NCBI RefSeq assembly: GCF_038246755.1
Contig: NZ_CP134706.1
Coordinates: 6,947,501-7,011,500 of the forward strand
From: Micromonospora sp. FIMYZ51
GTDB taxonomy: Bacteria > Actinomycetota > Actinomycetes > Mycobacteriales > Micromonosporaceae
Direction: 5' to 3'
Length of the DNA stretch: 64,000 nucleotides
Position numbers and translations under genes: made by a program. Positions 1 to 8,792 of the stretch are shown here, piece after piece (positions within the stretch are counted from its first letter, which is position 1; each line of letters starts with the position of its first letter). The notes below the pieces were generated by a model. It saw nothing but the letters and a program-made list of their open reading frames with translations, was not told where the DNA came from and made no database searches.

Positions 1-686
1 AGTGCGACGTCCGGCTGACCCGCGACGGGCACCTGGTCTGCGTACACGACCGCCGGTTGGACCGGACCAGCAACGGCCGGGGGCTGGTCAGCGCGCGTAC
101 CCTCGCCGAGCTGGAACAGCTCGATTTCGGCTCCTGGCACCCCGGCTGCGTGCCGCCCGACGGTGACGAGGTGCTCGACGACTCGCACACCCGGCTGCTC
201 ACCCTCGAACGGCTGCTGGAGGCGGTCCTCGCCGCCGGCCGGCCGGTCCGGCTGTTGATCGAGACCAAACACCCCTCCCGCTACCGCGGCAACGTCGAGC
301 GCCGGCTGGTCGCGCTGCTGCGCCGGTACGGCCTCGCCGAGCCGCGCCCCGACGATCCGGTACGAGTCTCGGTGATGTCCTTCTCCCCGCTGGCCGTACG
401 CCGGATCCGGGCCCTGGCTCCCGCGCTGCCCACGGTGCTGCTGCTGGAGCTGCTGCCCCGCTGGCCGCACCTGGGTCGGCTGCCCTTCGGTGCCGGCATC
501 GCCGGTCCGGGCATCGGGCTGGTCCGGGCCCGCCCCACGCTGGTGCCGGCGCTGCGGGCGGCCGGTCACCAGGTCTACGTCTGGACCGTGAACGAGCCGG
601 CCGATCTCGATCTGGTGCTGACCGCCGGGGTGGACGGCGTGATCACCGACCGTCCGGCGCAGATGCTCGCCCGGTTACCTCGGTGA
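1..686 (+). CDS. Glycerophosphodiester phosphodiesterase family protein, 5' truncated
   Basis: The reading frame is open from base 3 and the true start lies left of the window. The visible N-terminal part has the family's DVRLTRDGHLVCVHD stretch followed by RLDRTSNG. The middle holds LIETKHPSRY, with a metal-binding Glu and the Lys, and the end has VYVWTVNEPADLD then GVDGVITDRP. This order is typical of GDPD TIM barrels, which hydrolyse glycerophosphodiesters to glycerol-3-phosphate and an alcohol. No signal peptide can be judged because the start is missing. Only the beginning of the barrel, including the first catalytic His, is absent. The substrate is inferred from the family and not shown. 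Confidence 0.88.
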   Translation, partial: CDVRLTRDGHLVCVHDRRLDRTSNGRGLVSARTLAELEQLDFGSWHPGCVPPDGDEVLDDSHTRLLTLERLLEAVLAAGRPVRLLIETKHPSRYRGNVERRLVALLRRYGLAEPRPDDPVRVSVMSFSPLAVRRIRALAPALPTVLLLELLPRWPHLGRLPFGAGIAGPGIGLVRARPTLVPALRAAGHQVYVWTVNEPADLDLVLTAGVDGVITDRPAQMLARLPR

Positions 687-735
687 GCCACTCGGGGGTG
701 CCCAACCACGCGAGCGGCGGTGCACACTCGGGGAC

Positions 736-2193
736 ATGCCGGACCGCACCGACTACCCCGCGCTCATCGCCGGACACACCGTCATCATCGAGATGATCAA
801 CTCAGGCGACGCGGGCCTGCCGGTCCTGAACCAGTTACTCCAGGTGGCCCAGCCGGCGGTCGGTGCCGCAGGCATGGCGTTCGTCGAGTTCGCGCCCAGC
901 GGCGGCCGGGTGATCGCCGCCACCGGCGCCGCCGAGTGGACCATGGGCCGGCCGTTGCCGGCCACCGACCCGGTCACCATCTGCCTGCTCACCGGCCCCC
1001 GCGTGCAGTGCGTACGGACCGACCGGTTCGACAACCAGCTCGCCGTCGAGCTGGCCGAACGTGGTCTGCACCGGATGGTGGTCTGCCGTGCGGAGATCGC
1101 CGGGCACACCGTCGGCAGCCTGCACGCCCTCTATCCGGCCGGGGCCGACGAGCCCAGCGCCGAGCAGCACGGGGTGGTCGGCTACCTCAGCTCGTGCATC
1201 GCCCACATGTACGGCGATCAGAGCGGCCTGCCGGTGCACGGCGACGGTCCGGTGGTGGCGGCGCTCGCCGACGGGCTGGCCGTCGTCGACCGGGACGCCT
1301 ACGTCCGGCTCTGGAATCCGGCCGCCGCCCAGGTGACCGGTCGGTCCTCCGCCGACGCCCTCAACCAGCCGCTGCCGTTCCCGCTGCCGCCGTCCGGGCA
1401 GGTCCTCGACCATCAGCTACCGGACGGGCGCTGGCTGCGGATCACCTCCGGCGAGCTGCCCGGCCCGGGCACCCTGCGGGTGGTCACCTTCCGGGACATC
1501 AGCGACCAGCAACGCCACGACGACGAGCGGGACCTCTTCGTGGCGGTCACCAGCCACGAGCTCCGGACCCCGGTGACGGTCATCAAGGGGTACGCGGACA
1601 CTCTCACCGACCATTGGGAGTCGCTGAGCGAGACCGACCGGCGGCAGGCGGCCCGGGTGATCGGGCAGCGCGCGAACGAGCTGGCCCGGCTGCTCGACCG
1701 GCTGCTCTCCTCCGCCGCCGAGGCATGGCCTGGTGACGGGCCGCCGGCACCGTTCGACCTCGCCGAGACGCTCCGGATCGCGGTCGCCGACCTGCCTGCG
1801 GACCTGCGCCGCCGGGCCACCCTTCAGCTACCGCGTGACCTGCCCCGCGCGGTGGGGCACCGGCAGAACCTGGGCACCGTGCTCACCGAGCTGGTCACCA
1901 ACGCCGCCAAGTACTCACCGCCCGGGTCGACGATCGAGATCAGTGCGGGCGCGGACGCCCGTACCGTCTGCTTCCGGGTCAGCGACCGGGGCATCGGCGT
2001 ACGCCCGGAGCACGTCGAACGGGCCTTCGACCGGTTCTGGCAGGGCGACTCCGGCGACCGGCGGCGCTATCCCGGCACCGGTCTCGGCCTCTATCTCGTC
2101 CGCCGGATCGTTGAACAGCAGAATGGGTGGGTATTCCTCCGACCGAGAACAGGTGGCGGTACGGTCGCAGAGGTGCGGCTGCCCCGCAGGTGA
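736..2193 (+). CDS. Sensor histidine kinase with GAF-like and PAS domains
   Basis: The 485-residue protein lacks obvious transmembrane segments and so is probably a soluble sensor. Residues about 15-165 look GAF-like and about 170-260 PAS-like (DGLAVVDRDAYVRLWN). The phosphoacceptor motif VTSHELRTPV places the phosphorylated His near residue 274. The C-terminal ATPase domain has the N box NAAKYS, G1 DRGIGV and G2 GTGLGLYL. No response regulator gene is adjacent; instead a small ATP-binding protein follows 34 bases downstream. ATG at 736 is the first start after the stop of the upstream gene. The signal sensed is unknown. Confidence 0.9.
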   Translation: MPDRTDYPALIAGHTVIIEMINSGDAGLPVLNQLLQVAQPAVGAAGMAFVEFAPSGGRVIAATGAAEWTMGRPLPATDPVTICLLTGPRVQCVRTDRFDNQLAVELAERGLHRMVVCRAEIAGHTVGSLHALYPAGADEPSAEQHGVVGYLSSCIAHMYGDQSGLPVHGDGPVVAALADGLAVVDRDAYVRLWNPAAAQVTGRSSADALNQPLPFPLPPSGQVLDHQLPDGRWLRITSGELPGPGTLRVVTFRDISDQQRHDDERDLFVAVTSHELRTPVTVIKGYADTLTDHWESLSETDRRQAARVIGQRANELARLLDRLLSSAAEAWPGDGPPAPFDLAETLRIAVADLPADLRRRATLQLPRDLPRAVGHRQNLGTVLTELVTNAAKYSPPGSTIEISAGADARTVCFRVSDRGIGVRPEHVERAFDRFWQGDSGDRRRYPGTGLGLYLVRRIVEQQNGWVFLRPRTGGGTVAEVRLPRR

Positions 2194-2227
2194 ACCGGCG
2201 GGAGCACAGCCCGGAAGAGGGGCGGAA

Positions 2228-2674
2228 GTGTCGACGGGAGCGGTCGAACGAGCGTGGTGCGTGGTGGTGCCGCACCACGCCACAGGAGCCCGGTTGGCCC
2301 GGCACCGGCTCGCCGCCGAGCTGGCCGAGGTGGTGTCCCCGACGGTGCTTGCCGATCTGGTGGCGGTCCTGGCCGAACTGGTGGGCAACGCCGTCCGGCA
2401 CGCCGATCCACTGCCCGGCGGCGTGGTCCGGGTGGCCTGGCGGCTACGCACCACGCCCGACGGGGCACAACTGCGGCTGCGGGTGACCGACGGGGGTGCC
2501 GCGGCCGGCCCCCGGATGCGGCCGGCGGACCCGGACGCGGCCGACGGCCGTGGTCTGCACATCGTCTCCGGCCTGGCGAGCCGGTGGGGGGTGGAACGCG
2601 ACGGTCTCGGCCAGAGTGTCTGGGCCGACTTCGATCCCGTCCCCGACCGGTCGGGCCTGGTAGCCGCCGGCTGA
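2228..2674 (+). CDS. ATP-binding protein of the RsbW/SpoIIAB-like (HATPase_c_2) type
   Basis: A 148-residue single-domain GHKL ATPase. It has an N box (ELVGNAVRHADP), a G1-like VTDGG and a G2-like GRGLHIVSGL. This is the architecture of actinomycete anti-sigma-factor/serine kinase-like regulators. The GTG at 2228 was chosen because GGAAGAGG lies just upstream, and the longer open frame would overlap the kinase gene. It is probably co-transcribed with the histidine kinase, which suggests a shared regulatory role, but no partner sigma factor or antagonist is in view. Its 3' end (encoding LVAAG) resembles the degenerate repeats that follow. Confidence 0.8.
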   Translation: MSTGAVERAWCVVVPHHATGARLARHRLAAELAEVVSPTVLADLVAVLAELVGNAVRHADPLPGGVVRVAWRLRTTPDGAQLRLRVTDGGAAAGPRMRPADPDAADGRGLHIVSGLASRWGVERDGLGQSVWADFDPVPDRSGLVAAG

Positions 2675-2775
2675 CCGAGCCTGGTGACCCCGACCCGGCC
2701 GGACCCGGTCGTCGCCGGCTGACCGGACCTGGTGACCCGACCGACCGGGCCTGTTCGTCGCCGGCTGGCCGGGGC
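2655..2775. repeat. Degenerate ~47-bp tandem repeat after the RsbW-like gene
   Basis: The heptamer GCCGGCT with its flanks recurs at 2666, 2714 and 2760. The sequence GCCGGCTGACCG followed by CCTGGTGACCC is shared by the first two units. The first unit contains the stop codon region of the upstream gene, so the array looks like duplication of a gene 3' end. Nothing else is recognised in the gap before the DUF5926 gene. Confidence 0.6.
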
Positions 2776-2849
2776 GAGCGGGCCGCTGAGCGGCTCCGCA
2801 GGTGGGTCGTGACCCCACCGGGTCGTGCCGGCCTCTAGGCTGTGTCGCC

Positions 2850-3734
2850 GTGAGCAAGCGTCGAAGGAACCAGCGGTCGGCCGCGCCGAGCGGAAAGCGG
2901 GAGCGGGTACGGGACGTCTTCGTCCCCCGCCCCTTCGAGGGGCTCGCCGACGAGCCGGAGTGGATCGCCCTGCGGGAGCTGGTCCCCGCCGCCTCCGCGC
3001 CACTGCGGCTCACGCCGACGCTTGTCGAGGAGTACGGCGACCGGCCGGTCACCCTGGCCACCGTGCTGCCGATGGCCGCGCCCGCGATGAGCCGGACGGA
3101 CGGGCACGTCTTCGTCGGGCTCCAGCGACACCTCCAGTCCGGCGATGTCTCCCGGGACCTGGCCGAGTCGCTGCTCTGCGCGCTGCGGGCCGAACCGGGT
3201 GCCCCGGTCTCAGTGCCGCCGCTGCCCGGCCCCGGCCCTCGGCTCCAGGACATCCTGATCGACGGCCCGCTGGAGATCACCCTGCACGAGGGCTTCGACT
3301 TCTGGCTCGCCCCGGAGGCCGCCAACGACCCGACCGTGCAGGCGTCCCTGGAGCGGGCCAACGCGGCGATCTACCCCACCGTACGGCTGGCTGCCGCTCG
3401 CGCCGCGTACTGGTGCAAGGTGCCGGAGAAGGCACACGTCCGTTGGGTGCTGCCCGAGGCCGAGGAGCCTGCCCTGGATGCGCTGGCCCGGCTGGGCGCG
3501 GCCGGTTCGCTGAGCCTCGGCGAGGGGACCAGGTTCGCCGGCATGTTCCGGGCGCACGGACGGCTGGTGCCGGTCTGGGATCTGCCCGAGGAGGTGCCGG
3601 CGGCCGACTGGGAGGGCCCGGTGGCCGACTTCGCGAAGCGCTACGCGGACGCGCTGACCGACGCCGGTCCGCTGGACGCCGCCGCCCGGCGGTCCCGGCA
3701 GGGCCTGCTCGGCCGCCAGCTAACCCTGCGCTGA
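2850..3734 (+). CDS. DUF5926 family protein
   Basis: A 294-residue protein with a basic N terminus (SKRRRNQRSA) and a soluble, acidic-rich body (DVFVPRPFEGLADEPEW, TLATVLPMA). It matches what I recall of the actinobacterial DUF5926 family, which has no established function and is sometimes mislabelled SecA or topoisomerase-like. GTG at 2850 was chosen because translation from the earlier start at 2802 would run into the repeat region. It converges on the arginine deiminase gene, with an intergenic repeat between them. The C terminus ends in RQGLLGRQLTLR. Confidence 0.7.
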   Translation: MSKRRRNQRSAAPSGKRERVRDVFVPRPFEGLADEPEWIALRELVPAASAPLRLTPTLVEEYGDRPVTLATVLPMAAPAMSRTDGHVFVGLQRHLQSGDVSRDLAESLLCALRAEPGAPVSVPPLPGPGPRLQDILIDGPLEITLHEGFDFWLAPEAANDPTVQASLERANAAIYPTVRLAAARAAYWCKVPEKAHVRWVLPEAEEPALDALARLGAAGSLSLGEGTRFAGMFRAHGRLVPVWDLPEEVPAADWEGPVADFAKRYADALTDAGPLDAAARRSRQGLLGRQLTLR

Positions 3735-3746
3735 GTCTCCACCGGT

Positions 3747-3799
3747 GTTAAAAAGGGGCCCTTCCTATGCCGTAGGCGTTAGGAAGGGGCCCTTCCTTA
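3747..3799 (+). repeat. Micromonosporaceae-type GGGGCCCTTCCT intergenic repeat, copy 1
   Basis: Two half-units, AAGGGGCCCTTCCT and GGAAGGGGCCCTTCCTTA, are separated by GCCGTAGGCGTT. The same ~51-bp element occurs at 14760-14812 (opposite orientation) and 28740-28791. Each half is nearly palindromic, so RNA from either strand could fold. It sits between convergent genes, and its last bases supply the arginine deiminase stop codon (TTA at 3797-3799 on this strand). Confidence 0.85.
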
Positions 3800-4996
3800 C
3801 TCCCGGAGCAGGGGGCAGGACATGCAGCGGGGGCCGCCTCGGCCCGAGCCGAGTTCGGAGCTGGCGATCGGGATGACCTCGATGCCGGCCCGTTCCAGCT
3901 GCGCGTTGGTCTCGACGTTGCGTTCGTAGCCGACGCAGAGCCGGGGCGCCAGCGCCAGGGTGTTGTTGCCGTCGTCCCACTGCTCGCGCTCGGCGGTGAC
4001 CGGGTCCAGGCCGGTGTCGATCACCTGGAGCCGGTCCAGGTCCATCGCGTCGGCGGCGGCCCGCAGGAAGGGTGCCGGGCCGTCCACCCGGGGGGCGTCG
4101 TCGTCCGTGCCGGCGATCACGGTGTACGCCGACAGCGTGCTCGCCACGTTCGGGTACATCAGCACCGCGTCCACGTCGACCATCGTGCAGACGGTGTCCA
4201 GGTGCATGGTCGCCCGTTCCTGGGCGATCGGGACCACGAGGATGGTGTGTGCCAGACCGGCCGCGAAGACCTGGCGGGCCAGCCGCTCGGCGCCGGCCGG
4301 GGTGGTCCGCTCGCCGACCCCGACGGCCAGTACCCCGGGAGCCAGCAGCAGCACGTCGCCGCCCTCCAACGGCTCCAGCGTCGGCCGGTAGACGAACTCG
4401 GTACCGGCGAAGCGCGGATGGTGCCGGTAGATCGCATCGGTGATCGTGCTCTCCCGCCGCCGGGCCGGCATGGCCAGGCTGGTCACGCCCACCCGGTCAC
4501 CGATCCAGATGGATGAATCCCGGGTGAACAGCAGGTTCGGCAGCGGGTCGATGACGAAGTCATGCCGGTCCATCAGGGTGTAGACCAGGCCACCGCGCCG
4601 GTCCGGGCCGGGCCGCAGTTCTTCGTGGGCCAGGCCGGCGACCAGGACTCCGGCGAGCGCGGCCGGATCGAGGTACGACAGGTGCGCGGCGACCCGGGCG
4701 CGTAGGGTGTCGCCGAGCCGGGGCGAGCTGAGCACCTGCTCAGTCAGGTCGGTTCGGGCGTCCGGCACGGCCAACGTCTCGGTGAGCAGGTCGGTCAGGT
4801 ATAGCACCTCGACACCACGCTGCCGCAGCGCGGCGGCGAAGGCGTCGTGCTCCTCCTGTGCGCGCCCCACCCAGGGGATGGCGTCGAACAGCAGGGAGTC
4901 GTTGTTGCGCGGGGTGAGCCGAGCGAGTTCCGGCCCCGGGCGGTGCAACAGGACGGTGCCGAGCCGACCGACCTCGTTGTCGACGTGATGGGTCAC
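3797..4996 (-). CDS. arcA: Arginine deiminase
   Basis: Catalyses L-arginine to citrulline plus ammonia. The 399-residue protein starts with [17 protein letters not shown] and has [19 protein letters not shown] and the C-terminal [10 protein letters not shown], which carries the catalytic Cys. GTG at 4996 was chosen. A longer reading would begin at ATG 5059, but that codon lies inside an operator-like palindrome (5045-5065) and gives a non-conserved N terminus. No arcB or arcC is nearby, so a complete ATP-generating deiminase pathway is not encoded here. The stop codon is formed by the adjacent repeat. Confidence 0.93.
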   Translation of the reverse strand: MTHHVDNEVGRLGTVLLHRPGPELARLTPRNNDSLLFDAIPWVGRAQEEHDAFAAALRQRGVEVLYLTDLLTETLAVPDARTDLTEQVLSSPRLGDTLRARVAAHLSYLDPAALAGVLVAGLAHEELRPGPDRRGGLVYTLMDRHDFVIDPLPNLLFTRDSSIWIGDRVGVTSLAMPARRRESTITDAIYRHHPRFAGTEFVYRPTLEPLEGGDVLLLAPGVLAVGVGERTTPAGAERLARQVFAAGLAHTILVVPIAQERATMHLDTVCTMVDVDAVLMYPNVASTLSAYTVIAGTDDDAPRVDGPAPFLRAAADAMDLDRLQVIDTGLDPVTAEREQWDDGNNTLALAPRLCVGYERNVETNAQLERAGIEVIPIASSELGSGRGGPRCMSCPLLRE

Positions 4997-5044
4997 TCTT
5001 GGCAGCGTAGGGCAGGGTTTGGCGGTATCCGGCAAAAAGACTGT

Positions 5045-5065
5045 GGATGAATATGGCATTCATCC
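5045..5065 (-). promoter_or_regulatory. ARG-box-like operator upstream of arcA
   Basis: A perfect 8-bp inverted repeat, GGATGAAT-ATGGC-ATTCATCC, lies 49 bases upstream of the arcA start. Its core TGAAT-N5-ATTCA resembles the ArgR/AhrC ARG box (TGAAT-N4-ATTCA), with one extra spacer base. Arginine-responsive control of arcA is therefore a reasonable inference. No ArgR gene is in the window. Confidence 0.5.
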
Positions 5066-5160
5066 GTACTCATTCCGGCGCTCCGGCTTGCCGACCACCC
5101 GGACCGTCAACGTAGGGTAGTGAGTAAGTAACTTCGAGGGACCTTTTGCCGGAGGTCGCG

Positions 5161-5901
5161 ATGACTGTCTTCTCCGCTCGTCGAGCCGTACCGTCCGCCC
5201 GGGCACTGCCGCCCGTGGCGGTACCGCATCCCCGGGTGGAGGCGCCAGGGGTGACCGCGGCCCCTCGTCCGTCCCCGTTGGAGTGGGCTCGCCGGCGCCG
5301 GGCCGAGCGAGGCGCCCGGCGGCTGGAGGCGGCCGGTGCCCGCGCGCTCGGCCAACTCGACCATCTCGGACCGGCCTGGCATGTCATCGACTGGCCCCGC
5401 ACCGACGCCGCCGACGCCCTGCTCGACGACAGCGAGGACAACCGGGCCGGGTTCCTCGCCATCGGACCGAGCGGGCTCTTCGCCGTCACCATCGCCGACC
5501 ATGGTCGGGCCCGCGTGCTGGTCGCCGGCGACGTGGTCCAGATCAACGGCAAGCGACCGCCGTACGTGACCGAGGCCCGGCGCGACGCCCGGCGGGCCAG
5601 CAAGGCACTCACCGCCGCGGTCGGCCATCCGATCCCGGTGACGCCGGTGCTCACCTTCGTCGGCTCCGGCGTGATCAGCGTCTACGGCCTGCCCAAGGAC
5701 TGCCTCATGGCGACGCACCGGGAACTCGACCGGCTGCTCGTCGCGGGCGGCAACCGGATCAGCCCGGCCACCGCCGAGAAGCTCTCCCGGGTGGCGCAGC
5801 ACCCCGGCACCTGGATGAACGGCACGTACTCACCGGCGGCGGACTACCGGTGGTACGAGGACGGCCGAATGGCCGCTGACAAGCGGGCCACCCACCGGTA
5901 A
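5161..5901 (+). CDS. NERD-like domain protein of unknown function
   Basis: The protein has 246 residues with a low-complexity N terminus. Around residues 60-190 is an alpha/beta region (WHVIDWPRTDAADAL, NRAGFLAIGPSGLFAVTI) that resembles nuclease-related NERD domains, including a GxFAVT-type strand and TEARRDARRAS. No complete nuclease active site can be assigned by eye. ATG 5161 was chosen over the TTG at 5146 because GGAGG lies at 5151-5155. It is divergent from arcA across a ~160-bp intergenic region. The C terminus contains NGTYSPAADYRWYEDGR. Confidence 0.6.
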   Translation: MTVFSARRAVPSARALPPVAVPHPRVEAPGVTAAPRPSPLEWARRRRAERGARRLEAAGARALGQLDHLGPAWHVIDWPRTDAADALLDDSEDNRAGFLAIGPSGLFAVTIADHGRARVLVAGDVVQINGKRPPYVTEARRDARRASKALTAAVGHPIPVTPVLTFVGSGVISVYGLPKDCLMATHRELDRLLVAGGNRISPATAEKLSRVAQHPGTWMNGTYSPAADYRWYEDGRMAADKRATHR

Positions 5902-6065
5902 CGTCTGCGGCGACGCCACGCGACCGGGCCGGCCCAGCATCTGCTGGCCCGCGCCGTCGCCAACTCGGCACCGATCAACACCGACGGCCCGGTACCAGGC
6001 ACGGTCGTCGATCGCCGCGACGACCGGCTAGCGTGGACGTACCGTCGGTGTACATAGGAGGCGCG

Positions 6066-6524
6066 GTGGCCCACGTCGAACTCTCGCTCTCGGAAGTGTT
6101 CGCGCCCGCGACGAGGACACCGACAGAGCCGGAGTGCGACAACATCGGCCGCTGGTCAGCGACGGTCTCCAAGGCCGACGAGCCCTGCCTGCTGATCGAT
6201 GCCGAGACCCGGGTGTTGGCCGTCTCCGCCGCCGGCTGCGAGCTGCTCTGTCTGGGCGCGCCGGAGGATCTGGTCGGGCTGCCACTGCTCGACGGCGGCC
6301 TGCGGCTACTCGACTTCACCGCCAACCGCAATGAGCTGACCGAGCCCGAGCTCGACAAGATTCCACCGCTGCTCGCGCTCTCCTCCGGTCGGCTGGCCCG
6401 GGGCCTGCTGCGGATCGAGGCGGCTGCGGAGGGCGGATCCGACGCGACCGTCGACGCCATCTCCACGCCGGTACTCGCCGACGGCGCGGTCGCCGGCACG
6501 CTTACCTTCTTCTCGGAGGTCTGA
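6066..6524 (+). CDS. PAS-like domain protein
   Basis: A 152-residue soluble protein. Residues about 25-110 read as a PAS-like fold (KADEPCLLIDAETRVLAVSAAGCELLCLG). No output domain follows. The GTG at 6066 is preceded by AGGAGG at 6056-6061, which decides the start over the GTG at 6033. It may act as a stand-alone sensor or regulator partner, but the sequence shows no ligand-binding residues that I can name. The C terminus ends AGTLTFFSEV. The 164 bases before it hold only a short GC-rich palindrome. Confidence 0.6.
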   Translation: MAHVELSLSEVFAPATRTPTEPECDNIGRWSATVSKADEPCLLIDAETRVLAVSAAGCELLCLGAPEDLVGLPLLDGGLRLLDFTANRNELTEPELDKIPPLLALSSGRLARGLLRIEAAAEGGSDATVDAISTPVLADGAVAGTLTFFSEV

Positions 6525-6624
6525 TCGCCTCAGCGCCGGCGCAGGCAGGCGAGAATCCGGCAGGGATGCCCTAGCATGGGCTCGGCCATCCACGACTGCT
6601 CTCCGCTGCCCTGAGGACCGCCAC

Positions 6625-7260
6625 GTGCCGCCGATGACCGCCCGCCGTGCCGCTGGCCGCCCGTCGTACGGTTCCGGCCGGCGTCACCGCTGGCTTCCCG
6701 CCGCGCTGGTGATGACCGCGCTGCTGCTGGCCGGCTGTGGCGAACCTCCGGAACTGCGGGAGAGCGGCAGTGGCCTACCGACCCGGGCGGCCACCCCGAG
6801 CGGGCCCGATCCGACGCCGTCGACGCCGCCGCCCACCGCTGGGGCACCGGTCACGATCACGCCCAGCCCGACCGCCGATCCGGGCCTGGTGGCGGTGGCC
6901 TGCCCGAACGAACCGACCCAGCAGCGCATCGTCGACCTGGTCCGCGGTCGCGGCGGCCTGCTGCCCCGGGACGCGCGGGTGCGCGTACGGACCGGCCCGC
7001 TCTGCGCCGCCGGCTGGCAGTTCACCGCCCTTGAGGTGACCGGGTACGAGCCGCTCCAGGTGGTCACCCGCGACCAGGCCGGGAAACTGCGCCTGGTGAC
7101 CGCCGGCACCGACGTCTGCTCGGTCGAGGTACGGGTCACCAGCCCACCCGGGATCCGCACGCTTGCCTGCGGCGAGGAGGCCCCCGGCGGGGTGCCGCCG
7201 GCCGCGCCGCCGAGCGGGCTGCCCACCGCGACGCCAAGCACCACCGCGTCGGCGCGATAG
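6625..7260 (+). CDS. Secreted lipoprotein, unknown function
   Basis: Of 211 residues, the first ~35 form a signal peptide (RHRWLPAALVMTALLLAGC) ending in the lipobox LAGC, so the mature protein should be lipid-anchored outside the membrane. A Thr/Pro/Ser-rich linker (TPSGPDPTPSTPPPT) follows. The body contains four Cys residues (VACPNEP, PLCAAG, DVCSVE, TLACGE) that could form disulfides. The tail is again Pro/Thr/Ser-rich. GTG 6625 follows a GAGG-containing site; ATG 6634 is an alternative. I do not recognise a named family. Confidence 0.75.
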   Translation: MPPMTARRAAGRPSYGSGRRHRWLPAALVMTALLLAGCGEPPELRESGSGLPTRAATPSGPDPTPSTPPPTAGAPVTITPSPTADPGLVAVACPNEPTQQRIVDLVRGRGGLLPRDARVRVRTGPLCAAGWQFTALEVTGYEPLQVVTRDQAGKLRLVTAGTDVCSVEVRVTSPPGIRTLACGEEAPGGVPPAAPPSGLPTATPSTTASAR

Positions 7261-7298
7261 ACGTCCTCGGCCATTGCCGGATGCGTAGGCTGGGCGCC

Positions 7299-8255
7299 AT
7301 GCCAGGAACGCCGCCACCACGTTTCGTCTACCTCGGGCCCGAGGGCACCTTCGCCGACCAGGCGCTGCGCACCGTGCCCGCCGCCGAGCACGGCATCCGC
7401 ACGCCGGCCCGCAGCGTCGGCGAGGCCCTGGAGGCGGTTCGCGCGGGGGACGCCGACGCCGCACTGGTGCCGTTGGAAAACTCGATCGGCGGCGCGGTCG
7501 GGGTGACCCTGGACGAGTTGGCCGAGGGGGAGCCGCTGGTGATCACCCGCGAGGTGATCCTGCCGGTGGAGTTCGTCCTTGGCGCGCGTACGGGCACGCT
7601 CCTGCCGGCTGTACGCTCCGTCGCCGCCCATCCCCAGGCGTCCACCCAGTGCCGTGGCTGGCTACGTACGCACCTGCCGGACGCGGTCGTGATCGACGTG
7701 CTCTCCAACGGCGCGGCGGCGGCCGGCGCGGCCACCGGCGAGTACGACGCGGCGATCTGCGCTCCGATCGGCGCGACCCGGCACCGGCTCACCGTGCTGG
7801 CCGACAAGATCGCCGACCATCCCGACGCGGTGACCCGGTTCGCGCTGCTCTCCCGGCCGGCGCCCGCACCGCCGCCCACCGGCGACGACGTCACGTCGCT
7901 CGCGGTGTACATCGCGCACGACCGGGTGGGTGCGCTGTTGTCGGTGCTGATGGAACTGGCCGTCCGTGGGGTCAACCTGAGCCGGATCGAGTCCCGGCCC
8001 ACCGGCGAGGCGCTCGGGCGGTACGTCTTCTTCCTCGACTGCACCGGTCACGTGGCCGACGCCCGGCTCGGTGAGGCGTTGCAGGGGTTGCGCCGGGTCT
8101 GCGCCGACCTGCGCTTCCTCGGCTCGTACCCCCGGCACCGGTGGAATCCGACGATGGCCGAGCGCCCGGTCTCCGCCCCCGCTGGCCTCTCCGACGCCGA
8201 CTACGCGGACGCCGCCGCCTGGCTCGCCCGGCTGCGCGCCGGTGAGCTGACCTAG
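7299..8255 (+). CDS. pheA: Prephenate dehydratase
   Basis: Converts prephenate to phenylpyruvate in phenylalanine synthesis. The 318-residue protein opens with FVYLGPEGTFADQAL and has VPLENSIGGAV, the conserved Thr-Arg-Phe motif in AVTRFALLSR, and a C-terminal ACT domain. The ACT domain includes GALLSVLMELAVRGVNLSRIESRP, typical of the Phe-binding regulatory site. ATG 7299 gives the expected N terminus; an in-frame ATG at 7281 would add six residues. Feedback inhibition by phenylalanine is inferred from the intact ESRP motif. It is monofunctional, with no chorismate mutase domain. Confidence 0.95.
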   Translation: MPGTPPPRFVYLGPEGTFADQALRTVPAAEHGIRTPARSVGEALEAVRAGDADAALVPLENSIGGAVGVTLDELAEGEPLVITREVILPVEFVLGARTGTLLPAVRSVAAHPQASTQCRGWLRTHLPDAVVIDVLSNGAAAAGAATGEYDAAICAPIGATRHRLTVLADKIADHPDAVTRFALLSRPAPAPPPTGDDVTSLAVYIAHDRVGALLSVLMELAVRGVNLSRIESRPTGEALGRYVFFLDCTGHVADARLGEALQGLRRVCADLRFLGSYPRHRWNPTMAERPVSAPAGLSDADYADAAAWLARLRAGELT

Positions 8256-8325
8256 CAGCACCTTCGCTCCCCGAGGTGCGGTGCCTGCTCGCCCGCCAGG
8301 CGGATCGTTGCCGAAAGCGGCGGGC

Positions 8326-8685
8326 TCAGCCCCAGCCGAGTTCGTGCAGGCGCTCGTCGTCGATGCCGAAGTGGTGGGCGATCTCGTGCACCACGGTCAC
8401 CGCCACCTCGTCGATGACGTCCTCGTCGGTGTCGCAGATGCGCAGGATCGGGTTGCGGTAGATCAGGATGCGGTCCGGCAGGACACCGGCGTAGTCCCAG
8501 CCCCGGTCGGTCAACGCGTGCCCCTCGTAGAGGCCGAGCAGATCCTCGCCGGGAGGCGGATCGTCCTCCACCAGGATCACCACGTTGCTCATCAGCGCCA
8601 GCAGTTCCTCCGGAACCTCGTCCAGCGCCTCTCCCACCAACTCCTCGAACCGCTCACGCTCCATCTCCACCGCCACGAACACCAT
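8326..8685 (-). CDS. Minimal zincin metallopeptidase family protein
   Basis: The 119-residue protein has the zinc-binding HEIAHHFGIDDERLHELG near its C terminus, matching the HExxHxxGxxxxxxxxxxG pattern of the small actinobacterial metallopeptidase family (PF06262 type). The N-terminal half has VVILVEDDPPPGEDLLGLYEG, also characteristic. It lacks a signal peptide. ATG 8685 is preceded by GGGGGAGA. The physiological substrate of this family is not established. It is convergent with pheA. Confidence 0.88.
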   Translation of the reverse strand: MVFVAVEMERERFEELVGEALDEVPEELLALMSNVVILVEDDPPPGEDLLGLYEGHALTDRGWDYAGVLPDRILIYRNPILRICDTDEDVIDEVAVTVVHEIAHHFGIDDERLHELGWG

Positions 8686-8700
8686 TCTCCCCCACCCTCG

Positions 8701-8780
8701 CGCGCCGATCTTGCACTACCGGTCGGGACATATGGTCACCAATGCCGCGTTACGGCGACCAAGAGTGCAAGATCGGCGCG
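8701..8780. repeat. Long-spaced perfect inverted repeat (17-bp arms)
   Basis: Arm 8701-8717 (CGCGCCGATCTTGCACT) is the exact reverse complement of 8764-8780, with 46 bases between. It lies between two minus-strand genes, upstream of the metallopeptidase gene. It may be a REP/MITE-like element or a large hairpin. There is no T-tract, so a simple terminator is less likely. Confidence 0.8.
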
Positions 8781-8792
8781 GATGAGGTCGGG

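Noticed and set aside
5925..5965. Short palindrome CCAGCATCTGCTGG after the NERD-like gene as a terminator
   Set aside because: The stem is short with a near-zero loop and no T-tract. Support is too weak.
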